A stretch of 61,794 nt of DNA from an uncultured Bacteroidales bacterium (GCA_903959905.1 CAJBYO010000048.1:1-61794), one strand, 5' to 3'; counted from the stretch's first letter, positions 43,028-54,384 are shown. Numbers and translations are program-made. Notes: generated by a model not told the origin, from the letters alone.

Positions 43028-45872
43028 TACTGAGTTTCTTTATCACCGTCTCGTTTTCTCCGATAATCCTCACAAGGTAAGGCCCGGGTGCCACCGATGA
43101 GAGGTCAAGGTCAACCCCTGATTTTCCCGCTCCTTTCTCACAGAGGATAACCTTACCGGCGTAGTCGGAAAGGCTGATTTCCAGGATCCGTGCAGTCCCG
43201 TTCTCACAGGCAATCCTGCAAAAACCGTTTGCCGGATTGGGATAGATGCGAATGCCTCCCGAAGAAAGGGTTGCAACCGACAGGGTTGAAGCGTTCTGGG
43301 TAACGGTGGCCGTTTGGACAGGCTGTCCGGTGGCCGTGACGGTGATATTCGCAACCCGTTTCTCATACAGGGGATTCTCCGCATAGGTTGCCGTAATCAG
43401 GGCATTGCCTGTTCCCGAAGGTGTGACCGTGCACCAGGATGGGGCATCGCAGGTGGCTGTCCAGGCCACAGGACTGGAAACCGTGAACGTTGTTGTTCCA
43501 CCTGTCATCAGCACGTTCCGGTTCAGCGGGGATACATTCAAGGTTGGCAGGGCAGTTCCTGATATTTCGATATCATCAATGCAAACACCAAGCGCCCATC
43601 TTGAATTTCCGCAGAACCCGATCTGCATTTCACCCGTACCGGAAGGCAGGGCAATGGTCTGCTCAGTCCAGGCAGTGACCGATTGTGTAAAGTTCTGCAA
43701 GACGGTCCACGGCAATGCCGGATTGGTGCGGAACATCACCTTCAGTTCATCCTGCCGCGATCCCCATTTCTGCATGAACATCCAGAATTTAAGCTTGACA
43801 TCCGTATAGCCCGACACATCAATAACAGGGGTCATCAGGGTGTTGTAGTCGGGGGCGGTAGTGGCATCCACCAGGCAGGCGTTATGCAGCCCTGAATGGG
43901 CAGTGGCAGGATAGCCGTAAACTGCCCCCAGCCCGTTTCCGGCTATAAACTGCCATGCCGGATCGGTATTGTCTTCAAGCCAGCATGCCGGTGAGTCGGA
44001 ACTGGCCTCAAACCCTTCGGTAAAAGGAAGTGATGTGACCGTTGAACACAGGGTTACAGCACTGCGTAAAAGTCCGGGAGAGTAGGCATTTCCCGGGAGT
44101 ACAGACCAGGCTTTATAGTAGTAGTGCTTCTGTGGCATAAGCCCGGCATGGATAAATGATATATCAGTGCCGGTGTAAATGACATGTCCTCCCCCGCCGA
44201 TGGAACTTCCGGGCGTGTAGCTGGTTCCATTGACCGGCGCCCCAAACTGGCTCACGGTATCAAATGCAATCATCACTTTGTTCCCGGTTGAATTCTTCTG
44301 CCAGTCAAGCATCACTTCGGAAATGCTTGTTGCCGTAGCAGAAAAAGCAGCAGGATCGTTCAGGTTGATCACATCCACGGTAAAAGAGATGGTGGTGTCA
44401 GCGAAAGTTACCTGGGAGATACGCAACCCGCCCTTTGATCCGTTCTGGAGGAAAGAGGAAGGGTTGGTGAAGTCGTTGATCTTTGTGCGGTGCGAACCTG
44501 CCGAGAAATAGGCATTGGCAGGGGTGCCGTTCGTGGTATGGGTGCCGCCCGGCCTGTAGATATATACCTCGTCGGGTGGGCCGCCGGCATTGCCGCCAAG
44601 TGAGGGGTCAATGCGGTAAACAAGCAACCCGGAACCCGGAAGGGAATTCTCAAAAGTTCCTCCTTTTTTACGGTACTCCACCACGAAAAATTCGGATGAA
44701 GAATAGGGCGAGGCTATGGCGTAGCAGTTGTTTGCCGCTGAAGTGAGCGGATGCAGCGTATAGGTTCCGGAAGTCGTTATAAACGGCATGGCACTGATCC
44801 ATGAATTCTCAGTATATTTCCACTTCATATAGGCACCCATGTGGCCGCTGCCGCTTTCCATCAGGTCCCACGAATCAACCGGGGCAAACCCGTCGCTGGA
44901 ATAGTGGTAAAGATCAGGCGACCCGAGGGCGTGGAACATTTCGTGGCACAACGTGGTAACATCCACCTGCGATTCAGGCTGGAAGGTATAATCGTACACT
45001 CTTTTCCCATTGATGTAAACGTACTCGGAATAGAGCGACCACCGGTGCGCCCATAGCAACTCTGCCCATGCCCCGTTTCCGCCCCGGATGATGAAGCAGA
45101 CATTGTCGACATTGCCGTCACTGTCGCCGTCAATATTCAACCCGGCAGGTACCGGTGAATTGGCATTGATCCAGTTCACCGCATCCTTCAGAAGGGTATG
45201 TTCCCGTTCTCTTCGTTCCGAGTCTCCGTTATAACCCTGCGGGTTGGCTGTTGCATTGTAGGGTTCAAAGTAATTCCTGTTGTGGGTATCACGGTAAGAA
45301 AAATTTGTAGTCAGTGCACATTCGGGGTAATGGGATGTGCTGATGGTAAATGTCTGGTACGACACCTCGCTGTAATATGACTTAAGCGATTTCCCGGTGG
45401 GGAAGTTGAATTTATTGTCATAAACCTGTCGGGTGGTGGCAAACTCAACATCATCATTAAACTTGATATATAAAGCCACGTTGTTCATGGTACCTGTGTG
45501 CGGCGCTTTAATTGACTGATCTGTATTCTCTGCATAAAATGCCTTCCGCCCGTTGTATGCAGCCAGCGAAATCTTAGCCCATTTCTTCAGGCCGGCCGCT
45601 GCAGGATCAGTGTTATCTGCCCTGTATGCTGTGGGAACAACAACATCTCCGCTCGTCACGCCCCAAAAGTAATACCCGTCGGACGCCTGTATGATCGTAT
45701 ATCCCTCCTGATCATGCAGCCAGTTGAAATATTCATCCCCGGATACGAAGCAATTTATGGTTGCACCGTTGGGTTGCGATATTTTATAAGGAAGAAAATG
45801 AAAGTTGGCAGCCCCTGCCCCCAGGCCATTGATAACCAGGACAAACACTATTAAAATCTGTTTAATTTTCAT
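43017..45872 (-). CDS. M6-type metalloprotease with BACON and T9SS sorting domains
   Basis: Start MKIKQILIVFVLVINGLG at 45872; 951 residues. Signal peptide about 1-22. M6/immune-inhibitor-A-like catalytic domain about 130-420 with the zinc motif HEMFHALGSPD (His310, Glu311, His314, Asp320) and a VDGDSDGNVDN-like Ca-binding loop before it. Fibronectin-III-like region about 505-620, a jelly-roll MAM-like domain about 625-775, a BACON domain about 780-865 (SPVAWTATCDAPSWCTVTPSG), and a T9SS type A sorting domain (IRIYPNPANGFCRIACENG to ETVIKKLSITR). Secreted protease of the cell surface. Confidence 0.93.
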   Translation of the reverse strand: MKIKQILIVFVLVINGLGAGAANFHFLPYKISQPNGATINCFVSGDEYFNWLHDQEGYTIIQASDGYYFWGVTSGDVVVPTAYRADNTDPAAAGLKKWAKISLAAYNGRKAFYAENTDQSIKAPHTGTMNNVALYIKFNDDVEFATTRQVYDNKFNFPTGKSLKSYYSEVSYQTFTISTSHYPECALTTNFSYRDTHNRNYFEPYNATANPQGYNGDSERREREHTLLKDAVNWINANSPVPAGLNIDGDSDGNVDNVCFIIRGGNGAWAELLWAHRWSLYSEYVYINGKRVYDYTFQPESQVDVTTLCHEMFHALGSPDLYHYSSDGFAPVDSWDLMESGSGHMGAYMKWKYTENSWISAMPFITTSGTYTLHPLTSAANNCYAIASPYSSSEFFVVEYRKKGGTFENSLPGSGLLVYRIDPSLGGNAGGPPDEVYIYRPGGTHTTNGTPANAYFSAGSHRTKINDFTNPSSFLQNGSKGGLRISQVTFADTTISFTVDVINLNDPAAFSATATSISEVMLDWQKNSTGNKVMIAFDTVSQFGAPVNGTSYTPGSSIGGGGHVIYTGTDISFIHAGLMPQKHYYYKAWSVLPGNAYSPGLLRSAVTLCSTVTSLPFTEGFEASSDSPACWLEDNTDPAWQFIAGNGLGAVYGYPATAHSGLHNACLVDATTAPDYNTLMTPVIDVSGYTDVKLKFWMFMQKWGSRQDELKVMFRTNPALPWTVLQNFTQSVTAWTEQTIALPSGTGEMQIGFCGNSRWALGVCIDDIEISGTALPTLNVSPLNRNVLMTGGTTTFTVSSPVAWTATCDAPSWCTVTPSGTGNALITATYAENPLYEKRVANITVTATGQPVQTATVTQNASTLSVATLSSGGIRIYPNPANGFCRIACENGTARILEISLSDYAGKVILCEKGAGKSGVDLDLSSVAPGPYLVRIIGENETVIKKLSITR

Positions 45873-46023
45873 AAAAAAATCTGTTTTTTTAGTACCATTC
45901 AGAAAAAGGTTGAGAATCACGGGGCATAAATATATCACCCGCAGGGAATTACGGCAAATTTAACATTTTTCCGGGGAATATGGACACCTGTCATTCCCCG
46001 GTTTTTTCTCAGGAAATGATTTG

Positions 46024-46031
46024 TACCTTTA
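46024..46031 (+). promoter_or_regulatory. Probable -7 box of the deaminase gene
   Basis: TACCTTTA (one mismatch to TAnnTTTG) 20 nt before the ATG at 46051. An open frame extends from a TTG at 46021 through this box, but the ATG is the likely start. Confidence 0.45.
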
Positions 46032-46050
46032 CGCTGCAAATTCAAACTAC

Positions 46051-46542
46051 ATGGAACCTACAGCATATATCCGCCCAACCTGGGATGAATACTTCATGCA
46101 GATCGCACACACGGTATCAGAGCGTGCCACCTGCGACCGCGGCCGGAGCGGCTGCGTGATTGCCCGCGACAAACAGATCCTCGTGACCGGTTATGTCGGA
46201 TCTCCCCGCGGGTTGCCTCATTGTGATGAAGTAGGCCACCTGATGAAAAAGGTGCTGCATGAAGATGACCGTGTAACCCAGCACTGCGTGCGAACGGTTC
46301 ATGCCGAGCAGAATGCGATCTGCCAGGCTGCACGGCTGGGCATTCCCCTGGAAAAATCAACCTTATACTGCCGTATGACCCCCTGCCGTACCTGCGCCAT
46401 GCTCATCATCAATTGCGGCATTGAACGGGTGGTTTGCGAACGCAAATATCACGATGGGAAGGAGTCGGAAGAGATGTTCAGGCTGGCTGGCATTTCACTT
46501 GAGTACGTTTTTGACGAAGTTCAGCAGTACGAAAAGCAGTAG
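46051..46542 (+). CDS. dCMP/cytidine deaminase-family protein
   Basis: 163 residues from MEPTAYIRPTWDEYFMQIAH. Zinc-dependent deaminase: CVRTVHAEQNAI near 89-100 (His, catalytic Glu) and MTPCRTCAMLIINCGI near 119-134 (PCxxC). N-terminal RATCDRGRSGCVIARDKQILVTGY is the dCMP-deaminase/ComE-operon-protein-2 arrangement. Probably converts dCMP to dUMP for thymidylate supply. Single gene, convergent with the TauE gene. Confidence 0.92.
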   Translation: MEPTAYIRPTWDEYFMQIAHTVSERATCDRGRSGCVIARDKQILVTGYVGSPRGLPHCDEVGHLMKKVLHEDDRVTQHCVRTVHAEQNAICQAARLGIPLEKSTLYCRMTPCRTCAMLIINCGIERVVCERKYHDGKESEEMFRLAGISLEYVFDEVQQYEKQ

Positions 46543-46562
46543 ATTGAGGAGGATGAACTCTT

Positions 46563-47345
46563 TCAGAGAATGTGCTTTAACAGCGCTGAAAAGTCAATCA
46601 ATCCTGTTATTTGCAGTATCGTCAGCACCACCGACAAAAGAATAACCGCCCGGATGAACCCCGCTCCTTTTCTGACGGCAAAGTAGGATGCAACCAGCGC
46701 CCCGATCATGCTGCCGGCCGAAAGGATGATCCCGTAGAGGTAATTCACCTTGCCGTCGGCCATGAACACCAGCAGGGCAAAGATGGCGTAAAAGAAAACG
46801 ATGAGGTTCTTTACTGCATTTGCTTTCACAAGGTCATACCCTGTACCTAAAACGAGCGCCATCAGCAGGAAATAACCAACACCCACCTGGATAAAACCGC
46901 CATAAAACCCCACAACGAAGAAAATAGCCAGTTGCCACCACTTTAGGGAGCCTTCAAGGAGCCGCGGATTCTGTTTCAGCCACTTATCCGGCTTATAGAA
47001 AAGGAAAAACAGCATAACCACCATGGCCACCGACATGGCGATCTCAATCACCCGCGTATTTACATCCACCGCCAGGTAGGCGCCCATGATGGCCCCGATG
47101 GTTGCAGGAATGCCCAGCCATACCGGGCGCAGGTTGGTAAACATCTTCTGCCTGGTGAAACTGCCAACAGAGGAAAAGGTCTGAAAGAAAATGCTGATGC
47201 GGTTGGTGCCATTTGCAATATCCGCAGGCAGTCCTAGAATAAGTAGCAGAGACAGGCTGATCACCGACCCCCCGCCTGAAAGGGTGTTGATGAACCCGAC
47301 GAAGATGCCGGCTGTGACGAGGACTGTGATTTCGGGGAGAGACAT
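46563..47345 (-). CDS. TauE/SafE (TSUP)-family membrane transporter
   Basis: 260 residues, about eight transmembrane helices in two halves. N-terminal VGFINTLSGGGSVISLSLLLILGLP and second-half FYGGFIQVGVGYFLLMALVLGTGYDLVKANAVKNL are the paired signatures of the TSUP family. Substrates in the family are sulfite or organosulfonates and related anions; none is indicated by neighbours. A family B array lies 27 nt upstream of the start. Confidence 0.92.
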   Translation of the reverse strand: MSLPEITVLVTAGIFVGFINTLSGGGSVISLSLLLILGLPADIANGTNRISIFFQTFSSVGSFTRQKMFTNLRPVWLGIPATIGAIMGAYLAVDVNTRVIEIAMSVAMVVMLFFLFYKPDKWLKQNPRLLEGSLKWWQLAIFFVVGFYGGFIQVGVGYFLLMALVLGTGYDLVKANAVKNLIVFFYAIFALLVFMADGKVNYLYGIILSAGSMIGALVASYFAVRKGAGFIRAVILLSVVLTILQITGLIDFSALLKHIL

Positions 47346-47371
47346 TATGAATGACTAGTTACAAATTACAA

Positions 47372-47399
47372 GTGACAGGTGACAGGTGACGCGTGACGG
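47372..47399. repeat. Family B array (4 x 7 nt)
   Basis: GTGACAG, GTGACAG, GTGACGC, GTGACGG, preceded by family E-type words (TTACAAATTACAA). Reads outward from the TauE start. Confidence 0.85.
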
Positions 47400-47410
47400 G
47401 TAACCAAATT

Positions 47411-47453
47411 TTACCGTTTTACCGTTTTACCATTTTACCGTTTTACCATTTCG

Positions 47454-47458
<5 letters not shown>
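47411..47458. repeat. Family D array overlapping the permease stop codon (6 x 8 nt)
   Basis: TTACCGTT, TTACCGTT, TTACCATT, TTACCGTT, TTACCATT, TCGCTATT. The TAG stop of the amino-acid permease lies in the last unit. Outward from that stop it reads CGAAATGGTAAAACGG, as in the array after the PBP4 gene. Confidence 0.9.
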
Positions 47459-49211
<1,753 letters not shown>

Positions 49212-49227
49212 GGGGGAAAATTTTTGC

Positions 49228-49235
49228 TAAAGGTA
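49228..49235 (-). promoter_or_regulatory. Probable -7 box of the amino-acid permease
   Basis: TACCTTTA on the reverse strand, 17 nt before the ATG at 49211. The region where a -33 element would be is the beginning of the family A array. Confidence 0.45.
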
Positions 49236-49242
49236 TAGGTTT

Positions 49243-49370
49243 TTGGACAGGCGGACAAGCGGACGGGCGGACAAGCGGACGGGTGGACGGGCGGACAAGC
49301 GGACAAGCGGACAGGTGGACAAGCGGACGGGCGGACGGGTGGACTGGTGAACCGGTGAACAGGTGAAAGG
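49243..49370. repeat. Family A array, largest copy (16 x 8 nt)
   Basis: 128 nt in strict 8-nt phase, mainly GCGGACAA, GCGGACGG, GTGGACGG and GTGGACAA, ending with decayed GTGAACCG, GTGAACAG, GTGAAAGG. Variation is confined to positions 2, 7 and 8. Reads outward from the permease start. Confidence 0.95.
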
Positions 49371-49384
49371 GTAGATTAAGGTTG

Positions 49385-49500
49385 GTTCAGCAACCCAGGC
49401 CCCAAAGGGGCCGTACATTAATAGCCATGGGTGAAGCCCATGGATGGAAACGGGGGTGGACGGGTGAAGCCCGTGGATGAAATCGCCCGGGAGCGCGGGT
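49385..49500. repeat. Complex palindromic repeat (CCATGGGTGAAGCCCATGG)
   Basis: Contains GGCCCCAAAGGGGCC, then CCATGGGTGAAGCCCATGG, then CGGGTGAAGCCCG and CGCCCGGGAGCGCGG: several short perfect palindromes in series. A non-coding mobile palindromic element is likely; I see no transposase. Confidence 0.65.
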
Positions 49501-49570
49501 GAACAGCGGAACAGGTGAGCGGGAGGGAATTGTTTGAGGATTTATTTGTAATTTTACAAAAAATTCATCA

Positions 49571-50188
49571 ATGAAAATAGCGGTATTCGGAGCGAGTGGG
49601 AAAACGGGGATTCTTATTGTTTACCAGGCACTTAACAAGGGTTATACAGTAACTGCTTTTACACGGCAGCAAGCCAGGGTAACAATACAGCATAAAAACC
49701 TGCGTGTGGTGGAGGGTGACGTTATGGATCCGGAGAAAGTAACCCTGGCGGTGGAGGGGCAGGATGCAGTACTTTGCGCGCTCGGGAATGACAGGAACAA
49801 GCCGAATACAATGCTTTCTGATGGAACAGCAAACATCCTGAAAGCGATGGAATCCAAAGGGGTAAAACGCTTTATCTGCATGTCTTCCGCCGGGATTCTT
49901 GGCAACGACGGCGGCTTCTGGTTTGGTAAAATTATCATGCCGCTGTTCCTCAACCATGTTTTTGCAGATAAGAAACGCCAGGTAAAAGTGATTGAGGAGA
50001 GCAAGGCCGAATGGGTGATCATCCGCCCTACCGGACTGACCGATTCACCGAAGACCAGTACTTACAAAATCAACCTTGATATTCCTACATCGCGCAGCAT
50101 TCCAAGGGCCGATGTGGCTGATTTCATGCTGAAACTTGTGACAGATAAAAAATATGACGGCAAAATGCCCGCAATGTCAAGTTCCTGA
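49571..50188 (+). CDS. NAD(P)-binding (atypical SDR, YwnB-like) protein
   Basis: 205 residues. Rossmann start MKIAVFGASGKTGILIVYQAL (GxxGxxG), then LRVVEGDVMDPEKV, GQDAVLCALGN, VKRFICMSSAGI and WVIIRPTGLTDSP. Atypical short-chain dehydrogenase of the NmrA/YwnB class; many are flavin or quinone reductases or redox sensors. Function unknown. Single gene with a long repeat-filled upstream gap. Confidence 0.88.
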   Translation: MKIAVFGASGKTGILIVYQALNKGYTVTAFTRQQARVTIQHKNLRVVEGDVMDPEKVTLAVEGQDAVLCALGNDRNKPNTMLSDGTANILKAMESKGVKRFICMSSAGILGNDGGFWFGKIIMPLFLNHVFADKKRQVKVIEESKAEWVIIRPTGLTDSPKTSTYKINLDIPTSRSIPRADVADFMLKLVTDKKYDGKMPAMSSS

Positions 50189-50244
50189 GCATTCATCACC
50201 GGCAAGGGTGAAATTGTATTTTCTGACTGCTAAATCTTAACCCC

Positions 50245-50988
50245 ATGGATATAAATTTCAGAAACCTCTTCTTAGCCAAATGGACAAGGTACTTTGGCGA
50301 AAGTGAATTACCCATCACCTTTTTTTATGTTGATGACCCCGGCGATGTTGACCGGGCCAACCTCCCCGACGGCCACAGCTGCATTGTGCGTGAGCTGGCC
50401 ATAGTGAGGAAAGGCAGGCCGCTTGCCTGGAACATACAATCACTTGGATGCAGTGGGTCAAAGCGTTACCTCGGGTATACGGATAAGATGAAACCCGACT
50501 TTGAACAGTTCCTTTCGTATGGGATCCCCGGCAAACTGGAGGGTGAACGTTACCTGCAATCGCCGGAAATTGTAAAGGAGTATATTTCAAACACCCGCTG
50601 TATACCTGCAAAAGGCCGGTATATCGTCTTCAAAAGGTTTGACCAGCTTACCCCGGATGACAACCCTGATGCTGTCATCTTCTTCTCAAAACCCGATGTC
50701 ATATCCGCCCTTTTCACCCTGGCCAACTTTGACCAGCCCGACGGCAGCGGGGTCATTGCACCGTTCGGATCGGGATGCGGCACTATCGTTTACCACCCCT
50801 GGTTCCAGAACGAACAGGAGCATCCGAAGGCTATTCTAGGCATGTTTGACATTTCAGCCAGGCCTTATGTACCAAAAGATACGCTGACATTTTCTGTGCC
50901 CATCAGCAAATTCAGGGCCATGGTAAACAACATGGATGAGAGTTTCCTGATCACCAACAGCTGGAACACAGTGAAAAGGCGCCTTTAA
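50245..50988 (+). CDS. DUF169-family protein
   Basis: 247 residues, cytoplasmic. Segments LPITFFYVDDP, RGRPLAWNIQSLGCSGSKRYLGY-like GCSGSKRYLGY near 68-78, DNPDAVIFFSKPDVISALFTLANFDQ near 138-163, VIAPFGSGCGTIVYHPW, and AILGMFDISARPYVPKDTLTFSVP match DUF169, an uncharacterised family with conserved Cys that may bind a metal or cofactor. Its end overlaps the stop of the convergent SDR gene by 4 nt. Confidence 0.82.
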   Translation: MDINFRNLFLAKWTRYFGESELPITFFYVDDPGDVDRANLPDGHSCIVRELAIVRKGRPLAWNIQSLGCSGSKRYLGYTDKMKPDFEQFLSYGIPGKLEGERYLQSPEIVKEYISNTRCIPAKGRYIVFKRFDQLTPDDNPDAVIFFSKPDVISALFTLANFDQPDGSGVIAPFGSGCGTIVYHPWFQNEQEHPKAILGMFDISARPYVPKDTLTFSVPISKFRAMVNNMDESFLITNSWNTVKRRL

Positions 50989-51776
50989 CCGGCACTTTCG
51001 CACAAACGGAACAGTGCTTCCGTTGCGTTCCGGTCGGCAGAAAATGGACAGGCAGCCGCCTTCAGGTGCTCATAGTACTTGCCTGTAATACCCTGAACAT
51101 CCTTCGAAAGAGACAGGTACAGGGGCGTTGCAGCTCCCTCCTCCGGCGATTCTGACCCTCCGAAGCCAAAGGCATTGCTCAACTTTGAATTGACATCTCC
51201 GGGGTGGCACGAATTCACCGTGATCCCTGCCTGAATCAACCTTTCCGCAAATACAGCCGAGATCATGCGATTGGCCTGTTTTGCCTGTCGGTAGGATTTA
51301 TCGTTATCATAAGTCCTGGTTTTAAATTCCGGGTCGGAAAGATTCAACCCACCAGCCCAGTAGCTCGCCACGTTGACAATACGCGCATCCGGTATATTTT
51401 CCATGAAAGGATGAAAATATTGCGTCATCCTGAAATATGCAAGAACATTCGTCGCCCACTGCACTTCAATTCCCTCGGAGGTTTCCGTGCGCTGGCGCGG
51501 GGCGGTTGCCGCGTTGTTCACCAACAGGTGCAATGGGCCCTTCCATCGCCGGCTGAAGGAAGCAATATCAGCATGCAGGCCCAGGTCAACCGCTTCAACC
51601 AGGATGTCATTGTTTCCTGTGCGGCTCACCAGTGTTTTCCGGGTATTTTCAAGCATATTGCTGTCGCGGCCCACCAGGATGACCCTGTATCCGTTCATGG
51701 CGATGCCCGCAGCAATGGCCTGCCCGATGGCGCCATAAGCCCCGGTAACGATCGCCGTTTTTTGATTTTCATGCAT
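50985..51776 (-). CDS. Short-chain dehydrogenase/reductase (retinol-dehydrogenase-like)
   Basis: Start MHENQKTAIVTGAYGAIGQAI at 51776; 263 residues. Classical SDR: TGAYGAIG cofactor loop, LVNNAAT, catalytic Tyr and Lys in SYRQAKQANRM, and NSCHPGDVNSKLS after it. Closest in pattern to retinol-dehydrogenase/WW-oxidoreductase-like SDRs. Substrate unknown. Divergent from the T9SS propeller gene. Confidence 0.9.
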   Translation of the reverse strand: MHENQKTAIVTGAYGAIGQAIAAGIAMNGYRVILVGRDSNMLENTRKTLVSRTGNNDILVEAVDLGLHADIASFSRRWKGPLHLLVNNAATAPRQRTETSEGIEVQWATNVLAYFRMTQYFHPFMENIPDARIVNVASYWAGGLNLSDPEFKTRTYDNDKSYRQAKQANRMISAVFAERLIQAGITVNSCHPGDVNSKLSNAFGFGGSESPEEGAATPLYLSLSKDVQGITGKYYEHLKAAACPFSADRNATEALFRLCESAG

Positions 51777-51857
51777 GGTTTGGATATTTATCAACGGTTC
51801 AGACAACTTTCGTGGTTGTTTGGGCATCTTTATATTCAGAAACCAAACAGTGCAAAG

Positions 51858-54365
51858 ATGAAAAAAATCTTCCTCTTCCTCACTTTTTCAGTATGGGCCT
51901 GTTCCACCCTCGGCCAGCCGGCCACCTTTTACCCAAGGGGTGCAGGAGGAGGCGGCGCGCTGTTCTTCCCGACCATCAACCCGGCAAACGACAGTGAATT
52001 CTACATCAGCTGCGACATGAGCGAAATGTTCCACACGACTGACTTTGGAAAGTCATACAGCCAGGTCCCGTTTACAAAGCTCCAGGTGTTCGGCACTTCA
52101 ACCTGGGAATTTACCACGGATCCGGCTATTGCGTACTCCATTCACAACGACGGGAACCAGGGATATCCCGTGAAAACAACCGACGGGGGAAACACATGGA
52201 CCATGCTTCCGGGTTACGACCCGAACCTTGGCAGGGTTTACCAGTTGCGTGCAAACTACGACAAGCCGGGTCAGGTCATCATGGGGTACTATGGTGACCT
52301 TGTCATTTCAAACAATGGCGGCACAACCTTCAGCCTGATAAAACATGCTTCAAACATGGGCGCAGGAATAACATTCGGAGGCGTGGTGTTTGACGGAAAC
52401 AGCATTTATATCGGAACAAACGAGGGGATCTGGTATTCCACGAACAGCGGAAACTCCTTTTCCCTGCTGACCTCCGGCAGCCTTCCTTCCGGAGAGGTGA
52501 TCTGGAACTTCTGCGGGGCCAGGACGGGAAATACACTGCGGTTTTACTGCATAACAAGCAGCCCTGGCAACACATACAACGGTGTCATGCCCTGGGACTA
52601 TTACAACTTCGCCAAAGGGGTGTATTCAATGGACAATGCCTCAGGAACATGGGTACCCAGGTCAACAGGGCTGGATTTCACCAACGATTTCATCATGTAT
52701 GCCGCAATGGCCCGCAATGACATCAATACGGTATATCTGGCCGGGAACGATCATTCGCTTGCGGCACCGCTGGTTTACAAAACAACCAATGCGGGGGCGA
52801 CCTGGCAAAAAGTATTCATAACGGCCAACAATCAAAATATTGAAACAGGCTGGTGCGGATTTGGCGGCGACAAAGGCTGGAGCTGGGCCGAAATCTGCTT
52901 CGGCATCGCAGTGGCACCCTATAATTCCCAAAAAGCAGTGTTCGGTGATTACGCCCTGGTTCATACCACCTCCAATGGGGGAACCACATGGCAGCAAGCG
53001 TATGTGAATGGCGCAGGGCAACATCCTGCCGGACAGCCAACACCGGTTAAGCAATCTTATCAGAGCATCGGACTTGAAAATACCACCTGCTGGCAGGTTT
53101 TCTGGATCTCACCGGCCAATCTGTTTGCAGCCTTTTCCGATAATGGCGGCATCCGGAGTACCGACAGCGGACAAACATGGGGATACAACTACTCCGGTTT
53201 CCTGGTCAATTCACTGTACCGGATCGTACGTACCGCCAACGGCACGCTCTTCGCCTCCACCTCCAGGGTGCACGACCTTTATGAAAGCACCCGGCTGAAG
53301 GATGCTCAGCTGGATGTTTCCGACGCATCAGGAAACATCTACTTTTCAACAGACAACGGATTTACCTGGAACCTGCTGCATGCCTTCGGGCACCCGGTAT
53401 ACTGGATTGCCACTGATCCTGCCCGGCCCGACCGGATGTATGCCAGTGTGGTACACTATGGCGGTGGCGGCGCCTCCAGCCAGGGCGGCATCTGGATGAC
53501 GGACAACCTCAGCAGCCTCTCATCGTCAACCTGGGCCCACCTCTCCGCGCCGCCTCGTACGGAAGGGCATCCCGCATGTATCGAGGTGCTGAACGACGGG
53601 AAAATGGCCTGCACTTTTTCCGGCAGGATGAATGCTTCCTCAGTCTTCACAGCCAGTTCCGGCATTTTCCTCTATGATCCGGTAACAGGATCGTGGACCG
53701 ATGTCAGCGACCCAAACATGTTTTACTGGACCAGGGACATCATCATTGACCCGGCCGATCCGGAGCAAAACACCTGGTACGCCGGGGTTTTCAGTGGATG
53801 GGGTGGCGCCCCGAACGGAAAAGGGGGCCTCTATAAAACCTCCAATCGCGGTACATCCTGGGTAAAACTCACCGGGAGCCAGTTTGACAGGGTAACATCA
53901 CTTACCTTCAACCCTGAAAATCATTCACACGCATACCTGACCACCGAAACACAGGGACTTTGGGTGAGCAGGAACATGAATGAGGCGGTTCCCGCATGGA
54001 GCCTGGTAGACTCCTATCCTTTCAGACAGCCGGAGAGGGTATTTTTCAACCCCTTCAACACCAATGAAATGTGGGTAACCAGTTTTGGGAACAGCCTGAA
54101 AGTGGGACCCATGAATGCCACTTCTGCTGTGGATCATCTGCCTCCCGATGCCGGGCCCGCTGTTTTCCCGAACCCTTTTTCAGGGGATTTTCAGATCAAT
54201 CCCGGGAAGCCAGGGGATACCTATGAAATTTACAATTGCCTGGGAGCCACAATAACCTCGGGCACTCTGGCAGGTAAAAGGACCAGGATCCTCACTGCCT
54301 CCTGGGATAATGGCATTTACCTGCTGAGGACCGGCGGAACGATCGTTAAAATCATCAAACGCTGA
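51858..54365 (+). CDS. T9SS-exported sortilin/GH74-like beta-propeller protein
   Basis: The ATG at 51858 (MKKIFLFLTFSVWACSTLGQ) begins the signal peptide; the frame is open 218 codons further upstream but that part is antisense to the SDR gene. 835 residues. Repeated BNR/Asp-box-type blades (TTDGGNTWTML, TTNAGATWQKVF, TSNGGTTWQQAY, STDSGQTWGYN, TSNRGTSWVKL) form one or two seven-bladed propellers as in xyloglucanases and VPS10 proteins. C-terminus AVFPNPFSGDFQINPGKPG to TIVKIIKR is a T9SS type A sorting domain. Secreted; glycan-binding or hydrolysis is possible, not shown. Confidence 0.88.
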   Translation: MKKIFLFLTFSVWACSTLGQPATFYPRGAGGGGALFFPTINPANDSEFYISCDMSEMFHTTDFGKSYSQVPFTKLQVFGTSTWEFTTDPAIAYSIHNDGNQGYPVKTTDGGNTWTMLPGYDPNLGRVYQLRANYDKPGQVIMGYYGDLVISNNGGTTFSLIKHASNMGAGITFGGVVFDGNSIYIGTNEGIWYSTNSGNSFSLLTSGSLPSGEVIWNFCGARTGNTLRFYCITSSPGNTYNGVMPWDYYNFAKGVYSMDNASGTWVPRSTGLDFTNDFIMYAAMARNDINTVYLAGNDHSLAAPLVYKTTNAGATWQKVFITANNQNIETGWCGFGGDKGWSWAEICFGIAVAPYNSQKAVFGDYALVHTTSNGGTTWQQAYVNGAGQHPAGQPTPVKQSYQSIGLENTTCWQVFWISPANLFAAFSDNGGIRSTDSGQTWGYNYSGFLVNSLYRIVRTANGTLFASTSRVHDLYESTRLKDAQLDVSDASGNIYFSTDNGFTWNLLHAFGHPVYWIATDPARPDRMYASVVHYGGGGASSQGGIWMTDNLSSLSSSTWAHLSAPPRTEGHPACIEVLNDGKMACTFSGRMNASSVFTASSGIFLYDPVTGSWTDVSDPNMFYWTRDIIIDPADPEQNTWYAGVFSGWGGAPNGKGGLYKTSNRGTSWVKLTGSQFDRVTSLTFNPENHSHAYLTTETQGLWVSRNMNEAVPAWSLVDSYPFRQPERVFFNPFNTNEMWVTSFGNSLKVGPMNATSAVDHLPPDAGPAVFPNPFSGDFQINPGKPGDTYEIYNCLGATITSGTLAGKRTRILTASWDNGIYLLRTGGTIVKIIKR

Positions 54366-54384
54366 TCATATAAATCAACCCGGA

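Noticed and set aside
51204..51857. 218-residue N-terminal extension of the T9SS propeller protein
   Set aside because: It is antisense to the SDR gene, and a proper signal peptide begins at the ATG at 51858.
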